Shown here: positions 1 to 8,783 of the stretch, piece after piece
How positions within the stretch are numbered: the first letter of the stretch is position 1
Layout: each line of letters begins with the position of its first letter
Assembly (NCBI GenBank): GCA_963844655.1
Contig: CAWJPA010000007.1
Location: 930,001 to 994,000 of the forward strand
Origin: JASHPR01 sp963844655
GTDB taxonomy: Bacteria > Actinomycetota > Actinomycetes > Streptosporangiales > Streptosporangiaceae
Length of the DNA stretch: 64,000 nt
Direction: 5' to 3'
Notes under the pieces: model-generated
What the model was told of the DNA's origin: nothing
Seen by the model: the letters and a program-made list of their open reading frames with translations, nothing else
Databases searched by the model: none
Position numbers and translations under genes: made by a program

Positions 1-768
1 CCCGTACCCGCCGACGGCGACTACTCCGTCGACGCCCGGGCCCGCGCCGTCTGCGACCTGATCGACCGGCGCGGCAACTGGCCCGTGCACCTCATCGGCA
101 ACTCGATGGGCGGCGCGGTCAGCGTCCGGGTGGCCGCGCGCCGGCCGGACCTGGTGCGGTCGCTGACCCTGATCTCCCCCGCCCTGCCGGACCTGCGGCC
201 GCGGTTGCTGCCAATGCGGCTGGTCCTGATGTGCACGCCCAGCGCCGGCCCCTGGCTGCTGAACCGCGCGCTGAAGATGCCGTCAGAATCCCGGACCTCG
301 ATCGTGATCAAGGACTGCTACGCCGACCCGACCCTGGCCCACCCGCTCCGCGTGGCCGGCGAGGCGGCGGAACTCGCCCGCCGGGACGAGCTCGGCTACG
401 CCGGGGAGGTGCTGCTGTACAGCGCCCGCGGGCTGGTGGCCGAGTACATGCGCCGCGGCCGGCGGTCCCTGTGGCGGGACGCGGTCAAGGTCACCGCGCC
501 CACCCTGGTCATCTACGGCAGCCACGACCGGCTGGTCCGGCCGGCCATGGCCGCGCTCGCGGCACGCTCGTTCCGCGGCGCGCGGGTGGTGGTGTTGCCA
601 CGGATGGGTCACGTGGCGATGATGGAGCGTCCCGACCTGGTGGCGAAGGAGATGCGGGGGATGCTGGGCAGCGCGGCAAGAACCGGAGCCATCCGGCACA
701 CAGTCATGGACCACGGGGCCGCAAACCACGGGGCCATAAACCACGGGGCCCGGCAGGTGGCCACCTGA
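1..768 (+). CDS. alpha/beta-hydrolase, 5'-truncated by the window edge
   Basis: The reading frame is open from base 1, so the N-terminus lies outside the window; 255 residues are visible. The alpha/beta-hydrolase fold is shown by the nucleophile elbow GNSMGG (visible Ser35), an acidic residue in IYGSHDRLV (Asp176) and a histidine in RMGHVAMMERP (His204), correctly ordered for a Ser-Asp-His triad. The substrate cannot be told from sequence. The C-terminus is odd: the last ~20 residues contain three (D/N)HGAx pentapeptides made by a 15-bp DNA repeat, probably a dispensable tail. nagA follows 11 bases later on the same strand, so co-transcription is likely, though a role in amino-sugar metabolism is not shown. 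Confidence 0.85.
   Translation, partial: PVPADGDYSVDARARAVCDLIDRRGNWPVHLIGNSMGGAVSVRVAARRPDLVRSLTLISPALPDLRPRLLPMRLVLMCTPSAGPWLLNRALKMPSESRTSIVIKDCYADPTLAHPLRVAGEAAELARRDELGYAGEVLLYSARGLVAEYMRRGRRSLWRDAVKVTAPTLVIYGSHDRLVRPAMAALAARSFRGARVVVLPRMGHVAMMERPDLVAKEMRGMLGSAARTGAIRHTVMDHGAANHGAINHGARQVAT
710..750 (+). repeat. three copies of an 11-mer at 15-bp period
   Basis: ACCACGGGGCC occurs at 710, 725 and 740, inside the 3' end of the hydrolase gene. It encodes the repeated HGA tripeptide of the protein tail. The exact period of five codons points to local tandem duplication. Confidence 0.85.
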
Positions 769-779
769 CAGCACCAGAG

Positions 780-1973
780 GTGCTGGTCACCGCGCCGCGG
801 GTGATCCCGGCCGCCGCCGGAACCGGGATTCTCGAGCCCGGCTACGTGACCATGAGCGCGGGTGTGATCACGGGGGTGGCGCAGGGCCCGCCGCCGCGGC
901 CGCCCGACATTGCGCTCGGCACCGGCATGCTGCTGCCCGGCCTGGTGGATCTCCAGGTCAACGGGTACTTCGGGGTCGAGTTCGGGCCCGCGGACGCGGA
1001 CGGCTGGGCTCTGGTCGCGCAGCGGCTACCGGAGACCGGCACCACGGCTTTTCAGCCCACTTTCATTACGCAACCCCTCGGGGAACTCGCCGCCGCCCTG
1101 CGAGCGGCCGCGAAGATCGTCCCGGCCCTGCGGGCCGGCGCGCGGGTGCTCGGCGTCCACGCGGAGGGCCCGTTCATCGCGCCGTCCCGCAAGGGCGCCC
1201 ACAACGGGGCCTGGATCATCCCGCCGACTCCGGCCGCGGTGGACGAGCTGATCGAGGCTGGGCACGGCGTGCTCAGGCTGGTCACGCTGGCGCCGGAACG
1301 CGACGGCGCCCCGGCCGCCATCACCCGGCTGACCCAGGCCGGCATCATGGTCAGCGTGGGCCACAGCGACGCCACGGGCCGCCAGGTCGCGCTGGCTGCG
1401 GACCTCGGCGCCCGCATGGTCACGCACCTGTTCAACGCGCAGCGCCCGCTGCATCACCGCGAACCTGGCGTGGTCGGCCAGGCGCTGACCGATTTCCGGC
1501 TCACCAGCGGGCTGATCACCGATTTGCGGCACGTCAGCGCGGAGGTCTGCGTAATGGCACTGCGGGCCGCGCCGGGGCGGATCGCCGCGGTCACGGACGC
1601 GGCGGCCTGTGCCGGCATGCCGCCGGGCCGCTACCTGCTCGGGGGCGAGCCGATCGAGCTGCCGCCGGGGGACGGGGTGCCGCCGGTGCGCGAGGACGGC
1701 ACGCTGGCCGGGTCCGCGCTGCGCATGGACACGGCCGTGGCGAACCTGGTGACCGCCGGGATCGGCGCGGCCGAGGCGGTGGCCGCCGCCACCCGCATCC
1801 CCGCGGACCTGATCGGCAGGCCGGATCTGGGCCGGATCGCCCCCGGTGCCGCCGCCGACCTGGCCTGGCTGGATGATGGCATGCGGACGGTCGCGACCTG
1901 GATCGGTGGTGAGCTGGTGTATTCGCAGCCTGGGAACGGCGCGCTGGCCCCGGCGGGCGGTGGGCCGACGTGA
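780..1973 (+). CDS. nagA: N-acetylglucosamine-6-phosphate deacetylase
   Basis: Cytoplasmic amidohydrolase-superfamily enzyme that removes acetate from GlcNAc-6-phosphate. With start GTG 780 it has 397 residues, normal for NagA. Visible family motifs in order: DLQVNGYFG (as in E. coli-type NagA, which has Q-x-N in place of the HxH metal pair), HAEGPFI with the metal-binding Glu, VSVGHSDAT, THLFNAQ, and AVTDA with the catalytic Asp. The frame is also open far upstream, but that part overlaps the hydrolase gene and is a shadow; GTG 780 lies just after that gene's stop and just before the conserved N-terminus. The stop overlaps the GTG start of the SIS gene, indicating translational coupling and a two-step route from GlcNAc-6-P to a fructose phosphate. 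Confidence 0.9.
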   Translation: MLVTAPRVIPAAAGTGILEPGYVTMSAGVITGVAQGPPPRPPDIALGTGMLLPGLVDLQVNGYFGVEFGPADADGWALVAQRLPETGTTAFQPTFITQPLGELAAALRAAAKIVPALRAGARVLGVHAEGPFIAPSRKGAHNGAWIIPPTPAAVDELIEAGHGVLRLVTLAPERDGAPAAITRLTQAGIMVSVGHSDATGRQVALAADLGARMVTHLFNAQRPLHHREPGVVGQALTDFRLTSGLITDLRHVSAEVCVMALRAAPGRIAAVTDAAACAGMPPGRYLLGGEPIELPPGDGVPPVREDGTLAGSALRMDTAVANLVTAGIGAAEAVAAATRIPADLIGRPDLGRIAPGAAADLAWLDDGMRTVATWIGGELVYSQPGNGALAPAGGGPT

Positions 1974-3013
1974 GCGGCCCGCCTGGCACGCACATGCGGG
2001 CCGAGATCGGTGAGCAGCCCGCGGCGCTGCGGGCCACGATCGACGCGCTGCTGCCACGCGCCGGGGAGGCGGCCGCGCTGGCCCGCGACACCCGGCAGGT
2101 TCTGTTCATCGCGCGCGGGACCTCGGATAACGCGGCCGTGTACGGCAGCTACCTGATCCAGGCCTACGGCGGGCGGCTGGCCACGCTGGGCTCGCCGTCG
2201 ATCGCCACCGCCTACCGGAGCCGGGTCGACCTGTCCGGGGTGCTGGCCGTGGCGCTGTCCCAGTCGGGGCGCACCGAGGAGATCGTCGAGACCCTGGCCT
2301 GGGCGCGTGACTGCGGCGCGGCCACGCTGGCCGTCACCAACGGCGCCGGGTCCCCGCTCGCGGACACGGCCGATGTCGCGTTCGTGACCCAGGCCGGGAC
2401 CGAGCAGGCGGTGCCCGCGACGAAGACGTTCACCACCCAGCTCGCCGCCCTGGCGGTGCTCGCGATCGGCCTCGGGGCCGCGCTGGACGCGGGAGAGCTG
2501 CAGCGGGTTCCAGATGAGGTCGAGGCCCTGCTGGCCGGACCGCTGGACCTGGACCCGATCGTCTCCGAGCTCGCACCGGACCACGGGGTGGTGGTGTCAG
2601 GGCGCGGGCTGGCCTACGCGGACGCGCTGGAGCTCGCGCTCAAGCTCAAGGAGGCGTGCTACCTGCACGCGATGGGGCTGTCGTACGCGGACCTGCTGCA
2701 CGGGCCGATCGCCGTGGTCGACGCCCGCACGCCCGCGATCGTGCTCGCGGCCGACTCGGGGCCCGCCCTGGACGGCACGGTCGACCTCGCCCGCCGGGTC
2801 ACCGCGGCCGGGGCGCGGGTCTACGGGATCGGCGGCGGCGACAGCCTGGCCGCGGCCTGCACCCGGGCGCTGCCCGGCCCGCGGCTGCCCGAGTGGCTGG
2901 CGCCGCTCGGGCTGATCGTGCCCGGCCAGCTGCTGACCGAGGCGCTGGCCCGGCGGCTCGGAATCGACCCGGACCACCCGCGCGGCCTGAGCAAGGTCAC
3001 TCAGACCGCGTAG
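1970..3013 (+). CDS. SIS-domain sugar isomerase/deaminase (GlmS-like, NagB-II/AgaS type)
   Basis: A 347-residue protein with two SIS domains and no glutaminase domain. The first SIS domain shows ARGTSDNAA and SQSGRTEE, the phosphosugar-binding loops of GlmS and NagB-II/AgaS enzymes; the second has SGRGLAYADALELALKLKE, also typical of GlmS C-terminal halves. Without a glutaminase domain it is expected to deaminate/isomerise glucosamine-6-phosphate, or a galactosamine counterpart, rather than make it. The start GTG overlaps the nagA stop by four bases, so it probably uses the NagA product. NagB-II versus AgaS specificity cannot be decided from motifs. It converges on the next gene with only six bases between stops. 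Confidence 0.85.
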   Translation: MSGPPGTHMRAEIGEQPAALRATIDALLPRAGEAAALARDTRQVLFIARGTSDNAAVYGSYLIQAYGGRLATLGSPSIATAYRSRVDLSGVLAVALSQSGRTEEIVETLAWARDCGAATLAVTNGAGSPLADTADVAFVTQAGTEQAVPATKTFTTQLAALAVLAIGLGAALDAGELQRVPDEVEALLAGPLDLDPIVSELAPDHGVVVSGRGLAYADALELALKLKEACYLHAMGLSYADLLHGPIAVVDARTPAIVLAADSGPALDGTVDLARRVTAAGARVYGIGGGDSLAAACTRALPGPRLPEWLAPLGLIVPGQLLTEALARRLGIDPDHPRGLSKVTQTA

Positions 3014-3019
3014 GGCCGG

Positions 3020-3772
3020 TCAGGGCTCCCTGTGCACCTTGTGCTGGGCGGCCTGAGCGCGCGGGCGCAGCACCATGAGGTCGATGTTGACGTGGGAGGG
3101 CCGGGTCACGGTCCAGACCACCGCGTCGGCGATGTCCTCGTCGGTCAGCGGCTCGGCCACGCCCGCGTACACGGCGGCCGCCTTGTCCGCGTCGCCGCGG
3201 AAGCGGTTGAGCGCGAACTCGTCGGTGCGCACCATGCCCGGCGCGATCTCGATGACCCGTACCGGCTGGCCGCACAGCTCCAGGCGCAGGGTGGCGGCGA
3301 GCGCGTGTTCCCCGTGCTTGGCGGCGACGTAACCGCCGCCGCCCTCGTAGGCCACGTATCCGGCCGTGGAGCCCATCACCACGATCGTGCCGTCCCCGCT
3401 GGCCACGAGCTTGGGCAGCAGGGCCTGGGTCACGTGCAGCGTGCCGAGGACGTTGACCTCGAACATCGCCGCCCAGTCGTCGGGGGCCGACTCCGCGACC
3501 GTGTCGGCGCCCACGGCGCCGCCGGCGTTGGCGACCAGTACGTCACAGCGGTCCAGGGAGCCGGCCAGCTCATCGACGGCGCCTCGGTCGGTGACGTCCA
3601 GGCCCCGGGCCTCCGCCCGGCCGCCCCCCTCGCGGAGCTGCCTGGCCAGCGCCTCGATCCGGTCGGCCCGGCGGGCGGCGAGCACCACGTGGTACCCCGC
3701 CTCGGCCAGCTTCGCGGCCGTGGCCGCGCCGATCCCGCTGCTTGCCCCGGTGACGACGGCTGTTCGCTGCAT
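3020..3772 (-). CDS. SDR-family NAD(P)-dependent oxidoreductase
   Basis: Classical short-chain dehydrogenase of 250 residues, the usual length. The cofactor-binding TGASSGIG is at residues 8-15, followed by the structural NAGG motif, the catalytic Ser in MGSTAGY and the Tyr-x3-Lys of YVAAK. The order fits an NADP-preferring YdfG-like SDR (serine/3-hydroxy acid dehydrogenase group), but the substrate is not evident. It lies alone, convergent with the SIS gene and co-directional with, and downstream of, the large disordered membrane protein, 44 bases away. Confidence 0.85.
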   Translation of the reverse strand: MQRTAVVTGASSGIGAATAAKLAEAGYHVVLAARRADRIEALARQLREGGGRAEARGLDVTDRGAVDELAGSLDRCDVLVANAGGAVGADTVAESAPDDWAAMFEVNVLGTLHVTQALLPKLVASGDGTIVVMGSTAGYVAYEGGGGYVAAKHGEHALAATLRLELCGQPVRVIEIAPGMVRTDEFALNRFRGDADKAAAVYAGVAEPLTDEDIADAVVWTVTRPSHVNIDLMVLRPRAQAAQHKVHREP

Positions 3773-3816
3773 GGGTGCGATTGTGCCAGCCCCGGGCCGG
3801 GCGCCCGCCAGGGATC

Positions 3817-5934
3817 TCAGCTGGGCGGCTTGCCCGTGACCATCCGGGTGGCCAGGCTCACGTTCGCGGTCTTCTGGATCAGGAGGCTAATGAACGTCTC
3901 CAGGTCCTGGCGCTGCGCGGCCGAGCCGGGCGCCTTCAGGTTCGAGAACTCCGCCCAGACCAGGACCAGGTAGTGGCCCTTCACCTCCGCGGCCTCGAGG
4001 CCGGTTCCCTTGGCCAGCTTCTTCGTCGGCCCGGTCTTGGCCGGCAGCTGCGCGATGAACTCGCTCGGCCCGACCGCCTTGCCCGCCTTGGCCGCGGCGG
4101 CGGCGGTCTTGAGGTTCAGCACGCCGATGGTGCCCATCAGCTTCTGGTCCGAGGACAGGTAGCTGGCCCGCATGGCCTGGCTGCAGCCGGCCTTGTTCAC
4201 GGCCGAGATCAGCTGGCTGCCGATCAGCGCCCCCGGGCAGTGCGGGCGGTCCTGCTGCACGGTCTTGGCGTAGATGGCCGCCCCGTTGGTGAACTCGGTG
4301 GGGAACAGCTCAGTGAGGGTGAGCGGGCTCGGGTCCGAGGCCCGCGACACGATGTCACCCCACGGGCCGGGTGAGGTCACGGGGCTCGCGCCGGCGCCGG
4401 GCGTGGCCTCGGGCACGGCGGCCTGCTGCGGTGACCCCGCGGCGGTCGGGGTCGAGTGGGTGGAGAACCAGAGGTACCCGCCCGCGCCGACGACCACGAG
4501 CACGGCCAGCACGGAGACGATCATGGTGACGCCCGGCCGGCCCTGAGCCTGGGGGCGTGCCCGGCCGCGGGTGCCGCGCCCGTGTGTGCCGGGGCCGCGC
4601 GTGCCGGGGCTTCGGCCCGGCGGGCCCGCCGGGCTGGCGTCGGGGCCCGCCCTCCGGGCGCTGCCTCTGGCCCCGCGACCGCGGCCCGGGTCGCCGGCCC
4701 GCTCGGCGGCGTGCGGGTGCGGGCCGGTCCTGGGGTAGGGGCCGGTCCGCGGCGCTGAGCCTGTGTCATCTGGGTCCGTGCCTGGTTGCCAGCCCGGCAC
4801 GGCGACTTCCTGGTCATCATGGGGCCAGCCCGGGGGCGGTGCCGTGACGCCCCCGCCTGGCTGGCCGGCCTGCGGCCCGTTTCCGGCCAGCAGGTCCCCA
4901 GCCGTGTAGCCGCCGGGGGCGAAGCTCTCGGCAGCGAAGCCTCCGGCGGGGAAGCTCTCGGCGCCGAAGCTCTCGGCGGCGGGATCCGCGGCCGACGGGG
5001 CGGCGGTGTAGCCCGCGCCGGGCAGCATGGCCTCCGGCCCCGGCGCGGTACGCGGCGGGGGCACCTGGTGCGGATCGGTGTGCGGCAGGCCCGCCCGCCG
5101 GGGATCGGTGAGCGGGTCGCTCAGGTCTGACCAGCTGCCCGCGCCGGGAGAGTCCCAGCCGCTCGTCGCGGGAGCATCCCAGCCGCCGCTCGTGGCAGGA
5201 GCATCCCAGCCGGTCGCGGCCGGGAAATTCCAGCCGCTCGGGGCCGAGGAGTCATCCACCGTTCCCCAGGTCTGAGTAGACGTGACGTCAGCGGCGGGAT
5301 CGCTCACCGCCAGGGCCGAGTACCCCGGTTCCTCGTAGCCCGAGTCGGTGTACCCGCGGTCGCTGTACCCGGCGTCCGCGGGCTGCTGGCCGTCATGGCC
5401 CGGGTCGCTGCCGTAGCCGGGGTAGGCATCATCCCGGCGGGCCCGCCCGCGGAGCCTCCTGTCCTGGCCTGGGTCGGCCAGATCCGTGCCGCCCGGGACC
5501 GGGTAGGCCCGGCTCGCGGTGCCCGCGTCCGCCTGGGCGGTGGCCACGGATCCCGCCGCGCTGCTCAGGTCCGGCCAGGATCCGCCGCCCGGGCCCGAGC
5601 CGTCGAGGGCGTCGCCGGACCGGGACGTCCGGTTCCAGGCGGAGAACTGGCCCGGCGGATAGAGCGGCGGCGGCTGGCCCGGTGCGGGCGGGAAGCCCCG
5701 GATCGGGCCCCTGCTCGCGGCGCCGCCGGTCGATCCGTAATGCCGGGCGGCGCCCCGGGCGGAGTCGCGCCGGCCCGCCCGTCCGCTGGAGTACCCGGGA
5801 GCGAAGACCGAGGGATCGCTGTGCGTGCCCTGCTCGGTTGGCGCAGGTCCGGGCCGGGTTGGAGCGCTGCGGCCGGACGGGTTCCCCCGTCGTCCCGGCA
5901 CGTCGCCGGTAGCGCTCTCACCCGGGTAACGCAT
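3817..5934 (-). CDS. large disordered, single-pass membrane protein of unknown function
   Basis: Not recognised as a named protein. From ATG 5934 it has 705 residues in three parts. A ~450-residue N-terminal region is rich in Gly, Pro, Ser, Tyr and Asp with short repeats (WDAPATS, xxGYxDxGY, AESF) and should be disordered and cytoplasmic. One membrane segment lies at about 470-491 (VSVLAVLVVVGAGGYLWF). An outer domain of ~200 residues contains two cysteines (HCPGAL and AGCSQAM) that could form a disulfide. The frame stays open to a TTG at 5994 with further ATGs between, so the start is uncertain. A second protein at 35169-36317 has the same three-part design without obvious sequence similarity. 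The gene is divergent from rplM. Confidence 0.7.
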   Translation of the reverse strand: MRYPGESATGDVPGRRGNPSGRSAPTRPGPAPTEQGTHSDPSVFAPGYSSGRAGRRDSARGAARHYGSTGGAASRGPIRGFPPAPGQPPPLYPPGQFSAWNRTSRSGDALDGSGPGGGSWPDLSSAAGSVATAQADAGTASRAYPVPGGTDLADPGQDRRLRGRARRDDAYPGYGSDPGHDGQQPADAGYSDRGYTDSGYEEPGYSALAVSDPAADVTSTQTWGTVDDSSAPSGWNFPAATGWDAPATSGGWDAPATSGWDSPGAGSWSDLSDPLTDPRRAGLPHTDPHQVPPPRTAPGPEAMLPGAGYTAAPSAADPAAESFGAESFPAGGFAAESFAPGGYTAGDLLAGNGPQAGQPGGGVTAPPPGWPHDDQEVAVPGWQPGTDPDDTGSAPRTGPYPRTGPHPHAAERAGDPGRGRGARGSARRAGPDASPAGPPGRSPGTRGPGTHGRGTRGRARPQAQGRPGVTMIVSVLAVLVVVGAGGYLWFSTHSTPTAAGSPQQAAVPEATPGAGASPVTSPGPWGDIVSRASDPSPLTLTELFPTEFTNGAAIYAKTVQQDRPHCPGALIGSQLISAVNKAGCSQAMRASYLSSDQKLMGTIGVLNLKTAAAAAKAGKAVGPSEFIAQLPAKTGPTKKLAKGTGLEAAEVKGHYLVLVWAEFSNLKAPGSAAQRQDLETFISLLIQKTANVSLATRMVTGKPPS

Positions 5935-6277
5935 GCGGCGAGCGTAGCGCCCCGGCGCGTGAGTTAGCCGCATCATGCGTTTTGTTGGGGTCAACGGCGC
6001 GGGACACCCGCTGCCACCGGGCTTGTGACGGCGCCGGCGAGTCCCGGGACGGGGGTCAGGGGCCGCTGCCGGGGAGCGTACGGGGGCGGCCGTTCCGGCA
6101 TCGCTTTGACCGCTGTTGGTCGCGGCCGGTATTCTGCACTGACGTCCATGCGCATCGGCATGCCCGCACGGCCCCTCCCGGGCCGGTGAACGGCGGCCAG
6201 TGCCTCGGATTTCCGCCCGGCGGATTGGCCCCGGGTGGGCCCAAAGGTTCAGTACTCACACACGAAGGCTTACGTCC
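5935..6277. other. 343-bp divergent intergenic region before rplM
   Basis: No convincing gene. It holds a sigma70-type promoter for rplM (separate entry) and an rplM leader of roughly 135 bases with small GC hairpins, for example around 6169-6185, where CACGGCCC faces GGGCCGGTG. An L13-type autoregulatory leader is possible but I cannot match it to a known family. Confidence 0.5.
6106..6135 (+). promoter_or_regulatory. promoter of rplM-rpsI
   Basis: TTGACC at 6106-6111 and TATTCT at 6130-6135 are separated by 18 bases, close to the principal sigma-factor consensus, and sit about 140 bases before the rplM start. Confidence 0.6.
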
Positions 6278-6751
6278 GTGCGCACCTTCAGCCCGAAAGC
6301 CGGCGACATTCAGCGGCAGTGGCACATTATCGATGCTTCCGACGTCATACTTGGGCGGCTGGCGAGCCAGACGGCCATTCTGCTGCGCGGCAAGCACAAG
6401 CCGATCTTCGCGCCGCACGTGGATACCGGCGACTTCGTGATCGTCGTCAACGCGGCAAAGGTCGCGCTCAGCGGCAACAAGCTGCAGGACAAGCTCGCCT
6501 ACCGGCACTCGGGTTACCCGGGCGGCCTGCGGTCCGTCGCGTACGGCGAGCTGATGGCCAAGAGCCCGGAGCGGGCCGTCGAGAAGGCCGTCAGGGGCAT
6601 GCTGCCGAAGAACACGCTGGGCCGGCAGATGCTGAGCAAGCTCAAGGTGTACGCGGGCCCTGACCACCCGCACCAGGCTCAGCAGCCGGTGCCGTTCGAG
6701 ATCACCCAGGTCGCCCAGCAGGCTGGCTCCAGCCCCGCCGCAGCGAAGTGA
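6278..6751 (+). CDS. rplM: 50S ribosomal protein L13
   Basis: L13 of the large ribosomal subunit, 157 residues. The start is GTG 6278 (MRTFSPKAGDIQRQWHII), with GAAGG upstream at the right distance; the frame extends further but that part is not L13. Core motifs are DASDVILGRLAS, GDFVIVVNAAKV and AVRGMLPKNTLGRQM. The C-terminus carries about ten extra residues ending SSPAAAK. It is followed 57 bases later by rpsI, the universal L13-S9 pair. Confidence 0.97.
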   Translation: MRTFSPKAGDIQRQWHIIDASDVILGRLASQTAILLRGKHKPIFAPHVDTGDFVIVVNAAKVALSGNKLQDKLAYRHSGYPGGLRSVAYGELMAKSPERAVEKAVRGMLPKNTLGRQMLSKLKVYAGPDHPHQAQQPVPFEITQVAQQAGSSPAAAK

Positions 6752-6808
6752 CCGATGGCCCTGTGACCAGGGGCGCACTAACCGAGAAGGAAGTACGAGG
6801 AAGACATC

Positions 6809-7345
6809 GTGGCCGAGCCCACTGAGGTGCAGGACGTCGCCGCGGACGCTGGCGCTGAGAAGCCGGACGCCGGGGAGCACGTGTCGGAGTACACCACGGA
6901 GACGGGTGACGCGGCGGCCTCCGCCGGGGCCCGGCCCGCGGCGCGCAAGCCGGTGGTGACCGGCAATGCCATGGGCACCGGGCGCCGCAAGGAAGCGATC
7001 GCCCGGGTCCGTATCGCCCCGGGCACGGGCAAGTGGCTGATCAACGACCGGTCGCTGGACCAGTACTTCCCGAACAAGGTGCACCAGCAGCTGATCAGCG
7101 AGCCGTTCGTGACCCTCGGCGCAGACGAGGCGTTCGACGTGGTGGCCCGGATTACCGGCGGCGGTGTGACCGGCCAGGCGGGCGCGCTGCGGCTGGGCAT
7201 CGCCAGGGCGCTGATCCTGGTGGACCCGGAGAACCGCCCGGGCCTGAAGCGGGCTGGCTTCCTGACCAGGGACGCCAGGGTCAAGGAGCGGAAGAAGGCC
7301 GGGCTGAAGAAGGCGCGCAAGGCTCCGCAGTACTCCAAGCGCTGA
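6809..7345 (+). CDS. rpsI: 30S ribosomal protein S9
   Basis: S9 of the small subunit, 178 residues. The conserved domain begins near residue 50 (GTGRRKEAIARVRI) and ends in the invariant basic tail QYSKR that reaches the P-site tRNA. The first ~50 residues are an acidic, Ala-rich extension (EPTEVQDVAADAGAEKPDAG), common in actinobacterial S9. Start GTG 6809 follows a purine-rich stretch (AAGGAAGTACGAGG). It is co-transcribed with rplM; glmM follows 43 bases downstream. Confidence 0.97.
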   Translation: MAEPTEVQDVAADAGAEKPDAGEHVSEYTTETGDAAASAGARPAARKPVVTGNAMGTGRRKEAIARVRIAPGTGKWLINDRSLDQYFPNKVHQQLISEPFVTLGADEAFDVVARITGGGVTGQAGALRLGIARALILVDPENRPGLKRAGFLTRDARVKERKKAGLKKARKAPQYSKR

Positions 7346-7388
7346 TCTCCGGCTAGCGTCGTCCTAACGGAAGACCGGGAGCGGGTCC

Positions 7389-8783
7389 ATGGGTCGTCTG
7401 TTCGGTACTGACGGTGTCCGAGGTATAGCAGGCCGTGATCTCACGGCGCGGCTCGCCATGGACCTCGCCGTCGCGGGTGCCTCGGTTCTGTCCGGCACCA
7501 CTCTCTCCAGCACGGATGCGTCCGGGGACGGGTGCCTCTCATCGCGCCGCCCGGTGGCCGTGGTCGGCCGTGACCCGCGGACGTCGGGCGAGTTCCTCGA
7601 GGCCGCGGTCGTGGCGGGCCTGGCCAGCGCCGGCGTGGACGTGCTGCGGCTCGGTGTGCTCCCGACGCCCGCGGTGGCGTACCTGACCGGGGCGCTCGAC
7701 GCCGACTTCGGCGTCATGCTGTCCGCGAGCCACAACCCCGCCCCGGACAACGGGATCAAGTTCTTCGCCCGCGGCGGCCTGAAGCTGCCCGACGAGGCCG
7801 AGGACGAGATCGAGCGCAGGCTGGCCGGCCAGCCGGGCGGGACGCCCGGGGTGCCCGTGCTCGGGTTCGGCCGGATCTCGGATTCGTCCGTGGAGCAGGA
7901 ACGCTACCTGGAGCACCTGCTGGCTACGCTGCCGGGCTCAGGCAGCGACAAGCCCCTCTCCGGGCTGCGGGTGGTGGTCGACTGCGCGCACGGGGCTGCC
8001 TACGACCTCGCGCCCAGGATGCTGCGCCGGGCCGGTGCCGAGGTCATCACCATCGGCGTGGAGCCCGATGGGGACAACATCAACTCAGGCTGCGGTTCGA
8101 CCAGCCTGGGCACCCTGAAGGCGGCGGTGGCCGAGTATGGCGCCGACGCGGGCATCGCGCACGACGGCGACGCCGACCGGTGCCTGGCCGTCGACGCCGA
8201 CGGCGAGGTCATCGACGGTGACCAGATCATCGCCGTGCTGGCGTTCGCGCTGAAGGACGCCGGGCGGCTGGCCGACGACACCGTCGTGATCACCGTCATG
8301 TCCAACCTCGGGCTGCGGGTGGCCCTGCGGGACGCGGGCATCACCGTGGTAGAGACGCCGGTGGGGGACAGGTACCTGGTGGCGGCGATGCGCGAGGGGA
8401 AGTACGCGCTCGGCGGTGAGCAGTCGGGTCACGTCATCCTGGCCGACCACGCCACGACCGGCGACGGGCTGCTGACCGCGCTCCATCTGCTGGCCATCGC
8501 GGCCGGCCGCGGCCAGCCACTCGGTGAGCTGGCCAAGGTGATGACCAGGTACCCCCAGGTGCTGATCAGCGTGCCGGGGGTGGACAGATCTCTGGTAGGA
8601 ACGTCGGCCGAGCTCGCCGACGCGGTCCGGGCCGCCGAGGCGGAGCTGGGCGAGTCCGGCCGGGTGCTGGTCCGGCCGAGCGGCACGGAGCCCCTGGTCC
8701 GGGTCATGGTCGAGGCGGTAGACGACCGCCAGGCGCGGCGGGTCGCCGACGAGCTCGCGACAACGGTGCGGAACCTGGCCTGA
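7389..8783 (+). CDS. glmM: phosphoglucosamine mutase
   Basis: Converts glucosamine-6-phosphate to glucosamine-1-phosphate for UDP-GlcNAc synthesis, in the cytoplasm. The 464 residues match GlmM length. Motifs in order: FGTDGVRGIAG at the N-terminus; the active-site serine loop SASHNPAPDNG, whose Ser is phosphorylated; the metal-binding DGDADR; GGEQSGH for sugar binding; and RPSGTEPLVRVMVEA in the phosphate-binding C-terminal domain. ATG 7389 follows GGGAGCGGG. The rplM-rpsI-glmM order is standard in actinobacteria. The enzyme supplies both peptidoglycan and, probably, the amino-sugar donors for the polysaccharide cluster that begins 400 bases downstream. Confidence 0.97.
   Translation: MGRLFGTDGVRGIAGRDLTARLAMDLAVAGASVLSGTTLSSTDASGDGCLSSRRPVAVVGRDPRTSGEFLEAAVVAGLASAGVDVLRLGVLPTPAVAYLTGALDADFGVMLSASHNPAPDNGIKFFARGGLKLPDEAEDEIERRLAGQPGGTPGVPVLGFGRISDSSVEQERYLEHLLATLPGSGSDKPLSGLRVVVDCAHGAAYDLAPRMLRRAGAEVITIGVEPDGDNINSGCGSTSLGTLKAAVAEYGADAGIAHDGDADRCLAVDADGEVIDGDQIIAVLAFALKDAGRLADDTVVITVMSNLGLRVALRDAGITVVETPVGDRYLVAAMREGKYALGGEQSGHVILADHATTGDGLLTALHLLAIAAGRGQPLGELAKVMTRYPQVLISVPGVDRSLVGTSAELADAVRAAEAELGESGRVLVRPSGTEPLVRVMVEAVDDRQARRVADELATTVRNLA

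Noticed and set aside
231..779. Upstream extension of the nagA reading frame
   Set aside because: It overlaps the alpha/beta-hydrolase gene and its translation is Arg/Pro/Gly-rich without NagA similarity; the family N-terminus begins after 780.
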